Shown here one piece after another: positions 27,369 to 39,118 of a stretch of 64,000 nucleotides of DNA. The stretch is from Aromatoleum aromaticum EbN1 (GTDB lineage Bacteria; Pseudomonadota; Gammaproteobacteria; Burkholderiales; Rhodocyclaceae): the NCBI RefSeq assembly GCF_000025965.1, contig NC_006513.1, forward strand, positions 1,984,001-2,048,000, read 5' to 3'. Within the stretch, counting starts at the first letter, position 1; each line of letters starts with the position of its first letter. A program made the position numbers and the translations under genes. Below the pieces are notes generated by a model, which ran no database searches, was not told where the DNA came from, and saw only the letters and a list, made by a program, of their open reading frames with translations.

Positions 27369-27974
27369 GTGACGACCCCCGTTTCCCCTGCCGATGACGA
27401 CGTGGACCGCATCCGGCGGGCACTGCGCGAGCGCGCGTGCGCCGAGCGCCTGGCGCTGCCGGACGAGCGCCGCGCGATGCTCACGGAGCAGCTCGAAGCG
27501 CATCTTGAGGGGGTGGTCACGCGACTTGCCCCGCGCGTGCTGGCGTTCTGCTGGCCGTATCGGGCCGAGCCCGACCTGCGTGCATGGATGTGCCGCTGGC
27601 TCGCCGGCGGACCCTCGCGCATCGCGGCGCTGCCGGTGGTACAGGCAAAGGCAACGCCGATGGTGTTCCGCAGGTGGATGCCGGGCATGGAAATGATCTT
27701 CGATCGTCACGGCATCCCGCATCCGCCCGCCGGCGCGGCGATCGTGCCCGACGCGGTGCTGGTGCCGTGCAACGCGTTCGACGCCGCCGGCTACCGGCTC
27801 GGCTACGGTGGCGGCTATTTCGATCGCACGCTGGCGCTGATCGACACGGTCGCGGTCGGTGTCGGCTTCGAGCTGGGGCGGGCCGAAACGGTGTATCCGC
27901 AGCGCCACGACCGCCCGATGCAGTGGATCGTGACCGAAACAGGGGCTTTCCCGGTCCGGCCGCACGCTGCCTGA
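27369..27974 (+). CDS. 5-formyltetrahydrofolate cyclo-ligase
   Basis: This ATP-dependent enzyme converts 5-formyl-THF to 5,10-methenyl-THF. The 201-residue product has the characteristic nucleotide loop YRLGYGGGYFDRTLAL and the VPDAVLVPCNAFDAAGYRLG region. GTG 27369 was chosen; the open frame extends far upstream into the slt antisense region with no support. The gene is convergent with ilvA, only nine bases separating the stops. Confidence 0.9.
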   Translation: MTTPVSPADDDVDRIRRALRERACAERLALPDERRAMLTEQLEAHLEGVVTRLAPRVLAFCWPYRAEPDLRAWMCRWLAGGPSRIAALPVVQAKATPMVFRRWMPGMEMIFDRHGIPHPPAGAAIVPDAVLVPCNAFDAAGYRLGYGGGYFDRTLALIDTVAVGVGFELGRAETVYPQRHDRPMQWIVTETGAFPVRPHAA

Positions 27975-27983
27975 AGCGGGGGT

Positions 27984-29504
<1,521 letters not shown>

Positions 29505-29575
29505 CGGCGGTCCCTGAGCGGGAGAACAAAGGGAACGAGCGTAGCAGCCGGCGTGGCACGGCGGCAAGCGTGGGG

Positions 29576-30517
29576 TCAGTCCGGGCCCGGCTCGCCTTCG
29601 AGCATGCGTTGCTGCCGGTCGATGAATTCCTGCGTCGAGTCGATGCCGCGCAGCTGCAGGATCGTCGAGCGCACGGCCGCCTCGAGCAGCACCGCGATGT
29701 TGCGGCCGGCCGCGACCGGCAGGATCGCGCGGAGGACCGGCACGCCCAGCACCTCCTGGGTTTCGCGGTGCATCGGCAGCCGCGAAGGATCGGTCTGGCC
29801 GGGCAGACGCCGCTCGAGATGGACCACGAGACGCAGGCGCATCTTCCGGCGGCATGCGGTCTCGCCGAAGATGGTGCGGATATTGAGGATGCCCAGACCG
29901 CGCACTTCGATGAAATCCTTGAGCATTGCGGGGCAGCGGCCTTCGAGCACGGTCGGCGCGATGCGCGAGAATTCGACGATGTCGTCAGCCACCAGGCCAT
30001 GGCCGCGCGAGATCAGCTCCAGCGCGAGTTCGGACTTTCCCGCGCCCGAATTGCCGGTGATGAACACGCCCAGTCCAAGCACGTCCATGAACACACCGTG
30101 CAGCGAGATTTTCTCGGAGAGCTCGCGCGACAGGTACAGACGGAGCTGATCGATGACGCTGGCGGCAGGATGAGGCGTGGTAAAGAGCGCTATATCGGCG
30201 TTCTCGCAGATCGTGCACAGGATCGGAGGGGGCTGACACCTGTCGGCGACGATGATCGCCGGGGGCCGGGCGTTGATGATCTCGGTGAGGTGATGGCCGA
30301 TTTTCTCGCGGGACTGACGCTGTGCCCAGGACAGCTCGGCGGCCCCGAGGATCTGCAACCGGGCGGGGTGGATCAGGTTCAGGTGGCCGATCAGGTCTGC
30401 CGGCCAGATGCGGTCTTCAGTGACCGAAATCGTGCGGTCGAGCTGTCCGCTGACGTGCGTCAGCGCCAGCCTTTCGCGCTGGGCTTCATACAGCAGCGCG
30501 ACGTTCGTCTGTCGCAT
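29576..30517 (-). CDS. hprK: HPr kinase/phosphorylase
   Basis: HprK phosphorylates and dephosphorylates HPr on a serine, linking the nitrogen-type PTS to metabolism. The 313-residue product has Walker A GNSGAGKSELALELISRGH near residue 155, the VADDIVEFSR segment and the HPrK signature EVRGLGILNIRTIFGE. It overlaps ptsN by 32 bases on the same strand. rapZ, which often follows hprK in relatives, is absent; ilvA comes next. Confidence 0.93.
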   Translation of the reverse strand: MRQTNVALLYEAQRERLALTHVSGQLDRTISVTEDRIWPADLIGHLNLIHPARLQILGAAELSWAQRQSREKIGHHLTEIINARPPAIIVADRCQPPPILCTICENADIALFTTPHPAASVIDQLRLYLSRELSEKISLHGVFMDVLGLGVFITGNSGAGKSELALELISRGHGLVADDIVEFSRIAPTVLEGRCPAMLKDFIEVRGLGILNIRTIFGETACRRKMRLRLVVHLERRLPGQTDPSRLPMHRETQEVLGVPVLRAILPVAAGRNIAVLLEAAVRSTILQLRGIDSTQEFIDRQQRMLEGEPGPD

Positions 30518-30971
30518 GGGGTCCCCAGGAGGCGAACAGGGAGTGGATCGTGGCGGCATCGGGCGCATCGAGCAGGCGCTCGCGGAAGTCGCGGTCGCTG
30601 AACATCTGCGCGAGTTCGGAGAGCAACTGCAGGTGGCGCTCGTTCGCCTGCTCCGGCACCAGCAGCACGAACAGCATATTGACCGGTCGCCCGTCCGGCG
30701 CGTCGAACTGCACGGGCGTCGCGAGACGCAGAAATGCGCCCGCCGCGTCCTTCAGGCCCTTGATGCGGCCGTGGGGAATCGCGATCCCCTGACCGAGCCC
30801 GGTCGAACCGAGGCGTTCGCGTGAAAACAGGCTGTCGAACACCACGCTGTGGGCGATGCCGTGGTTGTTCTCGAACAGCAGGCCAGCCTGTTCAAAGACG
30901 CGCTTCTTGCTGCTCGCGTCGAGGTCGATGACCACGTTTGAAGGTGGCAGGAGTTCGGCAATGAGGCTCAT
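30486..30971 (-). CDS. ptsN: PTS IIA-like nitrogen regulatory protein PtsN
   Basis: The product is a 161-residue EIIA(Ntr) protein, the terminal phosphoacceptor of the nitrogen PTS. The phosphorylated histidine is H67 in GIAIPHGRIKGL. The fold-defining NMLFVLLVPEQANERHLQLL is intact. ATG 30971 is the likely start; ATG 30980 in the same frame is the alternative. It lies between hpf and hprK, the conserved rpoN-linked order. Confidence 0.93.
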   Translation of the reverse strand: MSLIAELLPPSNVVIDLDASSKKRVFEQAGLLFENNHGIAHSVVFDSLFSRERLGSTGLGQGIAIPHGRIKGLKDAAGAFLRLATPVQFDAPDGRPVNMLFVLLVPEQANERHLQLLSELAQMFSDRDFRERLLDAPDAATIHSLFASWGPHATDERRAAV

Positions 30972-31101
30972 GCTGCTCATGACGCGCGCGACGCCGGAAG
31001 AGGTGCCGCGCGCGAGAAAAGTCGTAGGGCGTGTCGCAGGCGTGGGACGGATGCCCACGCATTATAGACACCCCCCGGAGCGGGAAGAGAGAGGGACTCG
31101 A

Positions 31102-31425
31102 TCAGAGTTCCGTGCTTTGGTGCTTCAGCGCGTCGTGGTTGTGGTCGAACGCTTTCTGCTTGTATTTCATGACTTGGCGGTCGAGCTTGTCGACCATCGC
31201 GTCGATCGCCGCATACAGGTCGACGTCGTCGCTCTCGACATAGATGTCCTTGCCGCGCACGTGCAGGGTCACTTCGGCTTTCTGCCGGAGCTTTTCCACC
31301 GAAAGAATCACGCCGACGCTCGTCACGTTGTCGAAGTGGCGGATCACGCGGTCGAGCTTGTTCGTGACATATTCGCGAATCGCGGGGCTGACTTCGACAT
31401 GATGTCCGGTGATGTTGAGATTCAT
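31102..31425 (-). CDS. hpf: Ribosome hibernation promoting factor (short HPF/YfiA type)
   Basis: The product is a 107-residue protein that binds the small ribosomal subunit in slow growth. It has the beta-alpha fold start MNLNITGHHVEVSPAIREYV, VEKLRQKAEVTLHVRGKDI and the DVDLYAAIDAMVDKLDRQV helix. It lacks the C-terminal dimerisation domain of long HPF. ATG 31425 has AAAGAGGAATG just upstream. It follows rpoN with a 14-base gap, so it is expected in the same transcript. Confidence 0.92.
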   Translation of the reverse strand: MNLNITGHHVEVSPAIREYVTNKLDRVIRHFDNVTSVGVILSVEKLRQKAEVTLHVRGKDIYVESDDVDLYAAIDAMVDKLDRQVMKYKQKAFDHNHDALKHQSTEL

Positions 31426-31439
31426 GATCATTCCTCTTT

Positions 31440-32873
31440 TCAAATCGTCTTGCGCAGGCTGACCGGCGGGATATTGAGTGATTCGCGGTATTTTGCAATG
31501 GTGCGCCGCGCCACCACGATACCCTGCTGGCCCAACAATTCGGCAATCTTTGCGTCGGACAGAGGTTTTTTTCCGTCTTCGGCTTCGACCAACTGGCGGA
31601 TCAGCGCGCGAATCGCCGTTGAGGATGCCGCTCCACCCGTATCGGTGGCGACGTGACTGCCGAAAAAATACTTCAGTTCGAACACGCCTCGCGGGGTGGC
31701 CATGAATTTCTGTGTCGTGACCCGCGAAACGGTGGATTCGTGCAGTTCCAGTTGGTCCGCGATTTCCCTCAGCGTCAGCGGGCGCATCGCCACCTCGCCA
31801 TAATCGAAGAACTGCCGCTGCTGGTCAACGATCGCCTGGGAGACGCGCAGGATCGTGTCGAAACGCTGCTGCACGTTCTTGATCAGCCAGCGCGCTTCCT
31901 GCAACTGACTCGTCAAGGCGCCGCCGGAGCCGCGATTCTGCTGCAGGATGCTGGCGTACAGCGAGTTGATGCGCAGTTTCGGCATCGCTTCGGGATTCAG
32001 CGTGACGACCCAGCGCCCGCGCTGCTTGCGCACGACGACGTCGGGCATGATGTAGCGCGTTTCCTGCACTGAATGCTGGGAGCCCGGGTGCGGGTCGAGG
32101 CTGCAGATCAGCAGGTGCGCGCAGCGCAGCGCATCGTCGTCGCAACCGAGCAGGCGCTTGAGGCGGACGAAGTTGCGTTCGGCAAGAAGCTCGAGGTGAT
32201 GGTCGACGATCTTCAGCGCGAGCTCGCGCGCTGGAGTCGGGCGCATCGCGCGCAGCTGCAGGCTGAGGCATTCCTGCGGCGTGCGCGCCGCGACGCCTGC
32301 GGGGTCGAGGTTCTGCACATGGTGTAGTGCGATCGACAGGTCGTCGAGGTCGTATTCGAGTTCCGGCGGCAACAGCGGCAGCAGCTCTTCGAGCGACTGG
32401 TTCAGATAGCCGTCGTCGTCGAGCGCCTCGATGATGAAGCGCACCAGCGCGCGGTCGCGATCGGACAGCGGCGACAGGCTGACCTGCTGGTCGAGGTGAT
32501 CGCGCAGGCTGGTTTCCGCCGCCTGGAACTCCTGGTAGTCGCTGTCGTCCTCGTCGTCGCGGTTCGACGAGCCGCTTCCCGCGCTCGACCACTCACCGGC
32601 TTCGTCGAGGTTCGCCGGTCCCGCGTCGGGGTGCTGTTCGCTCGCCGCGGGAGGATTTTCGTTTTCGCCGCCTGTAGCTGCGGCCGTGGCGGGCGGGGGG
32701 ACAAAATCGCTGCCGTCGCCGTCCTCGCGTTCGAGCATCGGGTTCTCGAGCAGGAAGCGTTCGAGCTCCTGGTTCAGTTCGAGCGTCGATAACTGCAACA
32801 GCTTGATCGACTGCTGCAGTTGCGGTGTCAGCGTGAGGTGCTGGGAGAGTTTGAGCTGGAGGGTCGGCTTCAT
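31440..32873 (-). CDS. rpoN: RNA polymerase sigma-54 factor
   Basis: RpoN recognises -24/-12 promoters and needs AAA+ activators. The 477-residue product has the Gln-rich region I (LKLSQHLTLTPQLQQSIKLL), an acidic region II (about 50-120), the core-binding region, an HTH (LTLREIADQLELHESTVSRV) and the RpoN box ARRTIAKYR at 455-463. Its target pattern appears upstream of the PEP-CTERM gene in this window. lptB lies just upstream on the same strand. Confidence 0.95.
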   Translation of the reverse strand: MKPTLQLKLSQHLTLTPQLQQSIKLLQLSTLELNQELERFLLENPMLEREDGDGSDFVPPPATAAATGGENENPPAASEQHPDAGPANLDEAGEWSSAGSGSSNRDDEDDSDYQEFQAAETSLRDHLDQQVSLSPLSDRDRALVRFIIEALDDDGYLNQSLEELLPLLPPELEYDLDDLSIALHHVQNLDPAGVAARTPQECLSLQLRAMRPTPARELALKIVDHHLELLAERNFVRLKRLLGCDDDALRCAHLLICSLDPHPGSQHSVQETRYIMPDVVVRKQRGRWVVTLNPEAMPKLRINSLYASILQQNRGSGGALTSQLQEARWLIKNVQQRFDTILRVSQAIVDQQRQFFDYGEVAMRPLTLREIADQLELHESTVSRVTTQKFMATPRGVFELKYFFGSHVATDTGGAASSTAIRALIRQLVEAEDGKKPLSDAKIAELLGQQGIVVARRTIAKYRESLNIPPVSLRKTI

Positions 32874-32893
32874 CGGGAGGTGCTCGATCTGGC

Positions 32894-33616
32894 TCAGAGG
32901 CGGAAATGCTCGCCGAGATAGACCTGACGGACTCTCTCGTTGGCGACGATTTCGCCCGGCCGTCCGCTGGCGAGCACGCGGCCTTCGCTGATGATGTAGG
33001 CGCGGTCGCAGATACCGAGCGTCTCGCGCACGTTGTGGTCGGTGATCAGCACCCCGATGCCGCGGTCCTTGAGGAAACGGATGATCTTCTGGATGTCGAG
33101 CACCGCGATCGGGTCGACGCCGGCGAACGGCTCGTCGAGCAGGATCAGGCGCGGGTCGGTCGCGAGGGCGCGGGCGATTTCGCAGCGCCGCCGCTCGCCG
33201 CCCGACAGCGAGATCGCGGTGTTGTCGCGCAGATGCGCGATGCCGAGCTCCTCGAGCAGTTGTTCGAGTCGCGTGGTGATCTCTTCTTCAGTGAGCGTCT
33301 GCAGTTCGAGCACTGCGCGGATGTTCTCGGCGACCGTGAGCTTGCGAAAGACGCTCATCTCCTGCGGCAGATAAGACAGCCCGAGGCGTGCGCGAGCGTG
33401 GATCGGCAGGTGCGTGAGAAGCGCCTCGTCGAGCGTGATGTCGCCGCCGTCGGCCCGCACGAGCCCGACGATCATGTAGAAACAGGTCGTTTTGCCGGCG
33501 CCGTTCGGCCCGAGCAGTCCGACGACTTCGCCGCTGCCGACTTCGAAGCCGACGTCGTGGACGACCGTGCGCGCCTTGTAGCGCTTCTGCAGCCCGGCAA
33601 CCTTAAGCAGACTCAT
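32894..33616 (-). CDS. lptB: LPS export ABC transporter ATPase LptB
   Basis: LptB powers LptFG to extract LPS from the inner membrane. The 240-residue product has Walker [16 protein letters not shown], the Q-loop LPQEMSVFR, signature [15 protein letters not shown], Walker [14 protein letters not shown] and a switch histidine in [12 protein letters not shown]. The start overlaps the recX stop by 14 bases. lptA and lptC, which precede lptB in many relatives, are not here. Confidence 0.94.
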   Translation of the reverse strand: MSLLKVAGLQKRYKARTVVHDVGFEVGSGEVVGLLGPNGAGKTTCFYMIVGLVRADGGDITLDEALLTHLPIHARARLGLSYLPQEMSVFRKLTVAENIRAVLELQTLTEEEITTRLEQLLEELGIAHLRDNTAISLSGGERRRCEIARALATDPRLILLDEPFAGVDPIAVLDIQKIIRFLKDRGIGVLITDHNVRETLGICDRAYIISEGRVLASGRPGEIVANERVRQVYLGEHFRL

Positions 33617-34052
33617 CGGGCGTCTCGTTCAGTACCTTGCGGATCACGTCGCCGCCGAAGCCGCGGCTTTGCAGGAAGCGCGCCTGCTTCGCCCATTCCC
33701 GGGCATCGGCCGGGGCAGCGCCGAACTTGCCCGTCCATACCTGGCGGGCGCGACCGAGTTCGTCACCGCCGCCTTCGCTCACCAGCGCCGCATCGACGGT
33801 CTCGCGCGCCACTCCGCGCTGCGCCAGGTCGTGGCGCAGGCGGGCAGTGCCGAAGCGGGCGGCCTTGCCGCGCACCCAGGCTTCGGCGAAGCGCCGGTCG
33901 GAGAGCAGTTCCAGTTCGTGCATGCGGTTCAGGACGTCGTCGATTTCCTCGGCCGTGCCGTAGGGCGCCAGCTTGCGGGCGAGTTCGGCGCGGGAATGGT
34001 CGCGTCGCGCGAGATGGCGTATCGCCCGTTCCCGCAAGCTGATTTCAGCCAT
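33603..34052 (-). CDS. recX: Regulatory protein RecX
   Basis: RecX caps and inhibits RecA filaments. The 149-residue, all-helical product has three tandem three-helix repeats, visible as [25 protein letters not shown] and [20 protein letters not shown], then RHDLAQRGV. It starts ten bases after recA stops and overlaps lptB downstream, so recA, recX and the lptB block can be read as one transcript. Confidence 0.92.
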   Translation of the reverse strand: MAEISLRERAIRHLARRDHSRAELARKLAPYGTAEEIDDVLNRMHELELLSDRRFAEAWVRGKAARFGTARLRHDLAQRGVARETVDAALVSEGGGDELGRARQVWTGKFGAAPADAREWAKQARFLQSRGFGGDVIRKVLNETPDESA

Positions 34053-34062
34053 CGTGCGCCGC

Positions 34063-35103
<1,041 letters not shown>

Positions 35104-35165
35104 GTCGTGTCCTTTCAAACTTTGCGAATTATGGCACAGAGATTGCTGGGACGCAGGGTGCTGCC

Positions 35166-35666
35166 TCAGCGGCCTGCCGGGAAATCATATGTCATTATCC
35201 CGCGCAACGCCCGGATCACCGCCTGGCGCCGCACCGCTTCCCGGTCCCCGGGAAAATGCCGCGTTTCGCTGCCGATTGCTGCGCCGCGTCGACCCCACGC
35301 GAAACACACCATGCCGACCGGCTTGGCCGAGGTGCCGCCGCCCGGGCCGGCGACGCCGGACACCGCCAGCGCAATGTCGGCCCGGCTGCGGGCGAGCGTG
35401 CCGGCGACCATCTCGCGCACCGTTTCCTCGCTGACCGCGCCGAAGTCCGCCAGCGTTGCCGCTGTCACCCCGAGAAGTTCCTGCTTGGCTTCGTTGGAGT
35501 AGGTCACGAACCCGCAGTCGAACCACCCCGAGCTGCCAGCTGTCGCCGTGACCACTTCGGCGATCCAGCCGCCGGTGCACGATTCGGCGCTCGCAAGCCG
35601 CATGCCCCGTGCACCGAGCCACGCCCCGGCTTCCGCCGACAGAGCAGCCAGTTCCCTGTCCATCAT
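35166..35666 (-). CDS. pncC: Nicotinamide-nucleotide amidohydrolase (CinA C-terminal family)
   Basis: The product is a 166-residue enzyme hydrolysing NMN to NaMN and ammonia in pyridine-nucleotide salvage. The active-site motif [20 protein letters not shown] is exact, followed by [16 protein letters not shown] and [16 protein letters not shown]. It is the stand-alone CinA C-terminal form often found beside recA. It follows pgpA by one base or so and precedes recA. Confidence 0.92.
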   Translation of the reverse strand: MMDRELAALSAEAGAWLGARGMRLASAESCTGGWIAEVVTATAGSSGWFDCGFVTYSNEAKQELLGVTAATLADFGAVSEETVREMVAGTLARSRADIALAVSGVAGPGGGTSAKPVGMVCFAWGRRGAAIGSETRHFPGDREAVRRQAVIRALRGIMTYDFPAGR

Positions 35667-35667
35667 C

Positions 35668-36198
35668 TCATCCAGAAAAACGCACCAGCAAAGCCAGCGC
35701 GAGAATGGCGTAGCCGGCCGCGATCACGTCGTCGAGCATCACGCCCAGGCCACCCTTGATGCGACTGTCCGCCCACCGGATTGGTTGCGGCTTGACGATA
35801 TCGAAAAAGCGGAACAGCACGAAAGCGACGCTCTGCCACAGCAGGCCCGCCGGAGTGAAGAATAGTACCAGCCAGAAAGCGACGATCTCGTCCCAGACGA
35901 TCGCCCCGTGGTCGGGCACGCCGAGGGCCCGGCCGGTGCGCTCGGCGGCGATCACGCCGGCGACGAAGAAACTCGCCAGCAGCGCGAGGAACACGAAATC
36001 CGAGATCGGTGTCCGCAGCAGCGGGTACAGCAGCCAGGCGGCGAGCGTGCCGGCCGTGCCGGGAGCGTGCGGCGCGAGCCCCGTGCCGAAGCCGAGCGAG
36101 ATGAAATGGGCCGGATGGCTCAGGAGCAGGCGGCACGTCGGGGGCAGCATCGTCGGCCCTTGTCGCACAGGGGTAGGTGGCAGCATCGGGAGCGCCAA
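35668..36198 (-). CDS. pgpA: Phosphatidylglycerophosphatase A
   Basis: This inner-membrane phosphatase makes phosphatidylglycerol from its phosphate. The 176-residue product has the signature FGTGLAPHAPGTAGTLAAW, the acidic DHGAIVWDEIVAFW and RFFDIVKPQPIRWADS. There are about four membrane segments. The start is uncertain between 36198, 36186 and 36150. It is packed between thiL and pncC on the same strand. Confidence 0.92.
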   Translation of the reverse strand: MALPMLPPTPVRQGPTMLPPTCRLLLSHPAHFISLGFGTGLAPHAPGTAGTLAAWLLYPLLRTPISDFVFLALLASFFVAGVIAAERTGRALGVPDHGAIVWDEIVAFWLVLFFTPAGLLWQSVAFVLFRFFDIVKPQPIRWADSRIKGGLGVMLDDVIAAGYAILALALLVRFSG

Positions 36199-36204
36199 TG
36201 GAAA

Positions 36205-37164
36205 TCAGATGAAATGATCGTAGCTGCGGCACTCGGGCGGGCGTTCGCTACCGTCCGGGTGGCGCAGCAGCAGGGAGCCGGCGTGGTCGGTGATCGTGCC
36301 GATGCGCGTGAACGGCAGATCCAGCCGCCGGGCGAGCGCGCCGAAGTGCTCGCGTTGCGCAGCGGCGGCGGTGAATAGCAGCTCGTAGTCGTCGCCGCCG
36401 CCGAGCACGCAGCGCAGGGCGAATTCGACGTCGGCGCCGGCCGCGAGCAACGCGCCGAGCGGCAGCGCGGCGAGGTCGAGGACCGCGCCGGTGCCGGAAG
36501 CCTCGAGGATGTGCGTGAGATCGCCGACCAGTCCGTCGGAGACGTCCAGCATCGCATGGGCGACACCGCGCAGCGCGAGGCCTGCAGCGACGCGCGGCTG
36601 CGGGCGATGCAGCGCGTCGATGCACGGCGTGACCGCAGCGGCATCGAGTGCCGTCTCGCCGCGCAGGAACGCGAGGCCGAGCGCCCCGCGGCCGGGTTCG
36701 CCGGTGATCCAGATATCGTCGCCCGGACGGGCGCCGGCGCGCGTGACCGCCGAGCCTGCCGGCACTTCACCGGTGATCGTCACGCACAGGTTCAGCGGGC
36801 CGCGCGTCGTGTCGCCGCCGGCGAGGTCGACGCCGAACTGCGCGGCGCACGCGAAGAGGCCGCGCGCGAACGCCTCGATCCACGCTTCGTCGGCCGCCGG
36901 CAGGGCGAGCGCGAGCAGCGCCCAGCGCGGTTCGGCTCCCATCGCCGCAAGATCGGAGATGTTGACCGCCAGCGCTTTCCAGCCGAGCGCCTCGGGCTCC
37001 GCGTCGGCGAAGAAATGCGTGCCGGCGACGAGCATGTCGGTCGAGGTTGCGAGCTGCATGCCCGGCCGCGGCGTGAACAGCGCCGCGTCATCGCCGACGG
37101 CGAGCTCGGTGTGACGGGCGGGGCGGGTGAAGTGGCGGCGGATCAGGTCGAATTCGGAAGGCAT
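36205..37164 (-). CDS. thiL: Thiamine-monophosphate kinase
   Basis: ThiL phosphorylates thiamine monophosphate to thiamine diphosphate. The 319-residue product has the PurM-like motifs AVGDDAALF, STDMLVAGTHFF, VNISDLAAMGAEP and GGDTTRGPLNLCVTITGEVP. The later DVSDGLVGDLTHIL motif also fits. The gene is full length, leads the pgpA-pncC-recA set on the minus strand, and is preceded by a 116-base gap after the TAXI gene. Confidence 0.93.
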   Translation of the reverse strand: MPSEFDLIRRHFTRPARHTELAVGDDAALFTPRPGMQLATSTDMLVAGTHFFADAEPEALGWKALAVNISDLAAMGAEPRWALLALALPAADEAWIEAFARGLFACAAQFGVDLAGGDTTRGPLNLCVTITGEVPAGSAVTRAGARPGDDIWITGEPGRGALGLAFLRGETALDAAAVTPCIDALHRPQPRVAAGLALRGVAHAMLDVSDGLVGDLTHILEASGTGAVLDLAALPLGALLAAGADVEFALRCVLGGGDDYELLFTAAAAQREHFGALARRLDLPFTRIGTITDHAGSLLLRHPDGSERPPECRSYDHFI

Positions 37165-37280
37165 CGCGGCACGGCGCAGGCGGAATGGAGCGGCTCATCG
37201 GGTCGAAAAGCTTAACCCGGCCGCCCCTGACTGCCCGAACTATTTTCCGCGGCTGCGGGATTTCTCCGCAGGGTTCCCGC

Positions 37281-38330
37281 TCACTCGCACAGGCCGAGAA
37301 TCTTTTCCTGCTGCGTGCACTGCTTCTGCTCGACTGCCGGCGACGTCGCCGTCAGCTCCGGGCAGGCGCGCAAGTGTTGCTCCATCGGCGGAAAGTAGGA
37401 CCAGCCCTTGCCCAGCGCCGGCAGCGAAAGCTCGACTTCATTCCACTTCGGATGGCCTTCGGCACGCAAGCGCGGGAAATTGCGGCACAGCGATCCGGCG
37501 AACCTTGTCAGGTAGCGGATCGTCTCGGGACGGGTGTAATTGTAGGTCACGAGGAACGCCTTGACGGCGATGCCGGAGACGTCCTCGGTCAGCACGTTGG
37601 GATAGTTCGCGGCGCGCACGGTCGCCGGAAAATACGTGCGCAGCGCGGCTCGGGTCGTGCTGTGGTTCGGATCGAGCTTGAGCAGCTTGATGAACTGCCG
37701 CGCCTCGGGTTTCATGTCGGTCAGGAGCTTGGCCGGCTGCCCGGCGACGACGACGACGACGTCGAGCGTCTTTTCGGTCAGCAGCTTGACGAGCGCGTCC
37801 TCGTTCGAAAGGTAGCTGGTGTTTCCCTCGGCGATCGGTTTGCCGAACATCAGCCGGTACAGCGTCGTCGCCGACAGCGCAGTGCCGCTGCCCACCGGGC
37901 CGACGTTGATTTTCGCGTCCTTGATTTCGTGGATGAATTCAGCCGGAGTGTCGGCGCGCGTGATGAAGTAGATCTCCTCGTTGTACAGCGGCATGATCAC
38001 GCGCAGCGGGTGCAGCATGCGGGCCGCAGCGACGTTGCCTTCCTGCGCCTGGTCGAGGAACGCCTGATAGACGTCCGACTGCACCATCGCGAACTTCACG
38101 CCGGGCTCGTAGCGCAGGCGCCGCACGTTTTCGGCCGAGCCGGCCGACGGCAGCACCTCGAGCGCGATGTTCGCTTCCGGGGCGACGAGTTTCGCGATGT
38201 CGCGGCCGATCTGGATGTAGGTGCCGCGTTCCGACGCAGTCACGATCTTGAATTCCGCCGCCGCCGATGCTGCCGGAACCTGCAGGGCGAGGAGGATTCC
38301 TGCAACGATGCCGATCGCCGATATCCGCAT
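37281..38330 (-). CDS. TAXI-family TRAP solute receptor
   Basis: The product is a 349-residue periplasmic binding protein with a signal peptide (about 1-23). It has TAXI motifs FKIVTASERGTYIQIGRDIA, VLPSAGSAENVRRL, KFAMVQSDVYQAF and VGPVGSGTALSATTLYRL. No TRAP membrane component is nearby, so its partner lies elsewhere or it senses rather than transports. The last residues (CTQQEKILGLCE) echo the C-terminus of the unrelated zinc-ribbon protein upstream. ATG 38330 fits the signal peptide. Confidence 0.88.
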   Translation of the reverse strand: MRISAIGIVAGILLALQVPAASAAAEFKIVTASERGTYIQIGRDIAKLVAPEANIALEVLPSAGSAENVRRLRYEPGVKFAMVQSDVYQAFLDQAQEGNVAAARMLHPLRVIMPLYNEEIYFITRADTPAEFIHEIKDAKINVGPVGSGTALSATTLYRLMFGKPIAEGNTSYLSNEDALVKLLTEKTLDVVVVVAGQPAKLLTDMKPEARQFIKLLKLDPNHSTTRAALRTYFPATVRAANYPNVLTEDVSGIAVKAFLVTYNYTRPETIRYLTRFAGSLCRNFPRLRAEGHPKWNEVELSLPALGKGWSYFPPMEQHLRACPELTATSPAVEQKQCTQQEKILGLCE

Positions 38331-38355
38331 TTTGTTTCCCCTTTTAGCGTGAATG

Positions 38356-38385
38356 CTCAGTTGCACTCAGTTGCACTCAGTTGCA
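38356..38385. repeat. Three tandem copies of a 10-bp repeat
   Basis: CTCAGTTGCA is repeated exactly three times. On the minus strand the first copy holds the last two sense codons and the stop (TGC AAC TGA) of the zinc-ribbon gene. Confidence 0.9.
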
Positions 38386-39030
38386 TAGTCCGAGTGCGGC
38401 GACTGCAGGAGTGCAGGAGTACGGCGACACCCGGGCGTCATCGGCTGGTGCCGAAGGTTCTGTCGCGGCCGGCTGTGCCGCAAGCGCTTCCTCGTTCGCC
38501 GATGATTTCGCCGGCACCGGCGGAGGCGCGACCGACACCGCCTCGATGTCGTCGGCCGGCGCGGAAGAGGGCGGGACGACCCTGAGCGTGGCGTCGACCG
38601 CTGCGGTGGAAGGCGATGCGTCCTGCGCCACGCTCGCCGGCTCGCCGCCGGTCGAGTAGAGGCGGTAAAGGATCGCGGCGCCGATGACGAAAAACACTAC
38701 CGCCAGCGCTCTCGTCCAGGAGCTGGAGAGCCGGCTGCCGGAAATGCCCGGCTTCGCGCTGCTCGACGCTTCCGGCCGGGCGGAGTCGTGAGGGAAACCC
38801 GGGTTCATCGTCGTATCGGCGGCTTCGTCGCCGGTCGCTCCGGGCGGCACGCTCGCCTCGTCGCCGGTCGCGAATGAAGCGCCGCACTTGTAGCAGGCTG
38901 TCGCCGAAGCGTGATCGATGGCACCGCAATGCGTGCACAACTGCAGGTTCAACAGGGAACCGCAGGCATTGCAGAATTTCGCGGCCGCCGGGTTCTCGTG
39001 ACTACAGAATGAGCATTGGAGCGTGTCCAT
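38377..39030 (-). CDS. Double zinc-ribbon, single-pass membrane protein
   Basis: The product is a 217-residue protein. Two N-terminal zinc ribbons (CSFCSHENPAAAKFCNACG, and CTHCGAIDHASATACYKCG) precede an acidic linker, one membrane helix near residues 107-124 (ALAVVFFVIGAAILYRL) and a Pro/Ala-rich presumably periplasmic tail. The tail ends YSCTPAVAALGLCN, where a C-terminal disulfide is possible. Function is unknown. It lies upstream of the TAXI gene on the same strand. Confidence 0.8.
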   Translation of the reverse strand: MDTLQCSFCSHENPAAAKFCNACGSLLNLQLCTHCGAIDHASATACYKCGASFATGDEASVPPGATGDEAADTTMNPGFPHDSARPEASSSAKPGISGSRLSSSWTRALAVVFFVIGAAILYRLYSTGGEPASVAQDASPSTAAVDATLRVVPPSSAPADDIEAVSVAPPPVPAKSSANEEALAAQPAATEPSAPADDARVSPYSCTPAVAALGLCN

Positions 39031-39118
39031 AGGGCTCAGAGTATGGAAGAGACTCGGTTACATTCAAGAGCCCATTACATTCGGATACTCAATCCCGCTT
39101 TGCCGGGAACGGCGCGTT

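Noticed and set aside
35104-35165. LexA-type SOS box upstream of recA
   Set aside because: No CTGT-N8-ACAG or similar palindrome is present in the gap. A box inside pncC or further upstream was not ruled out.
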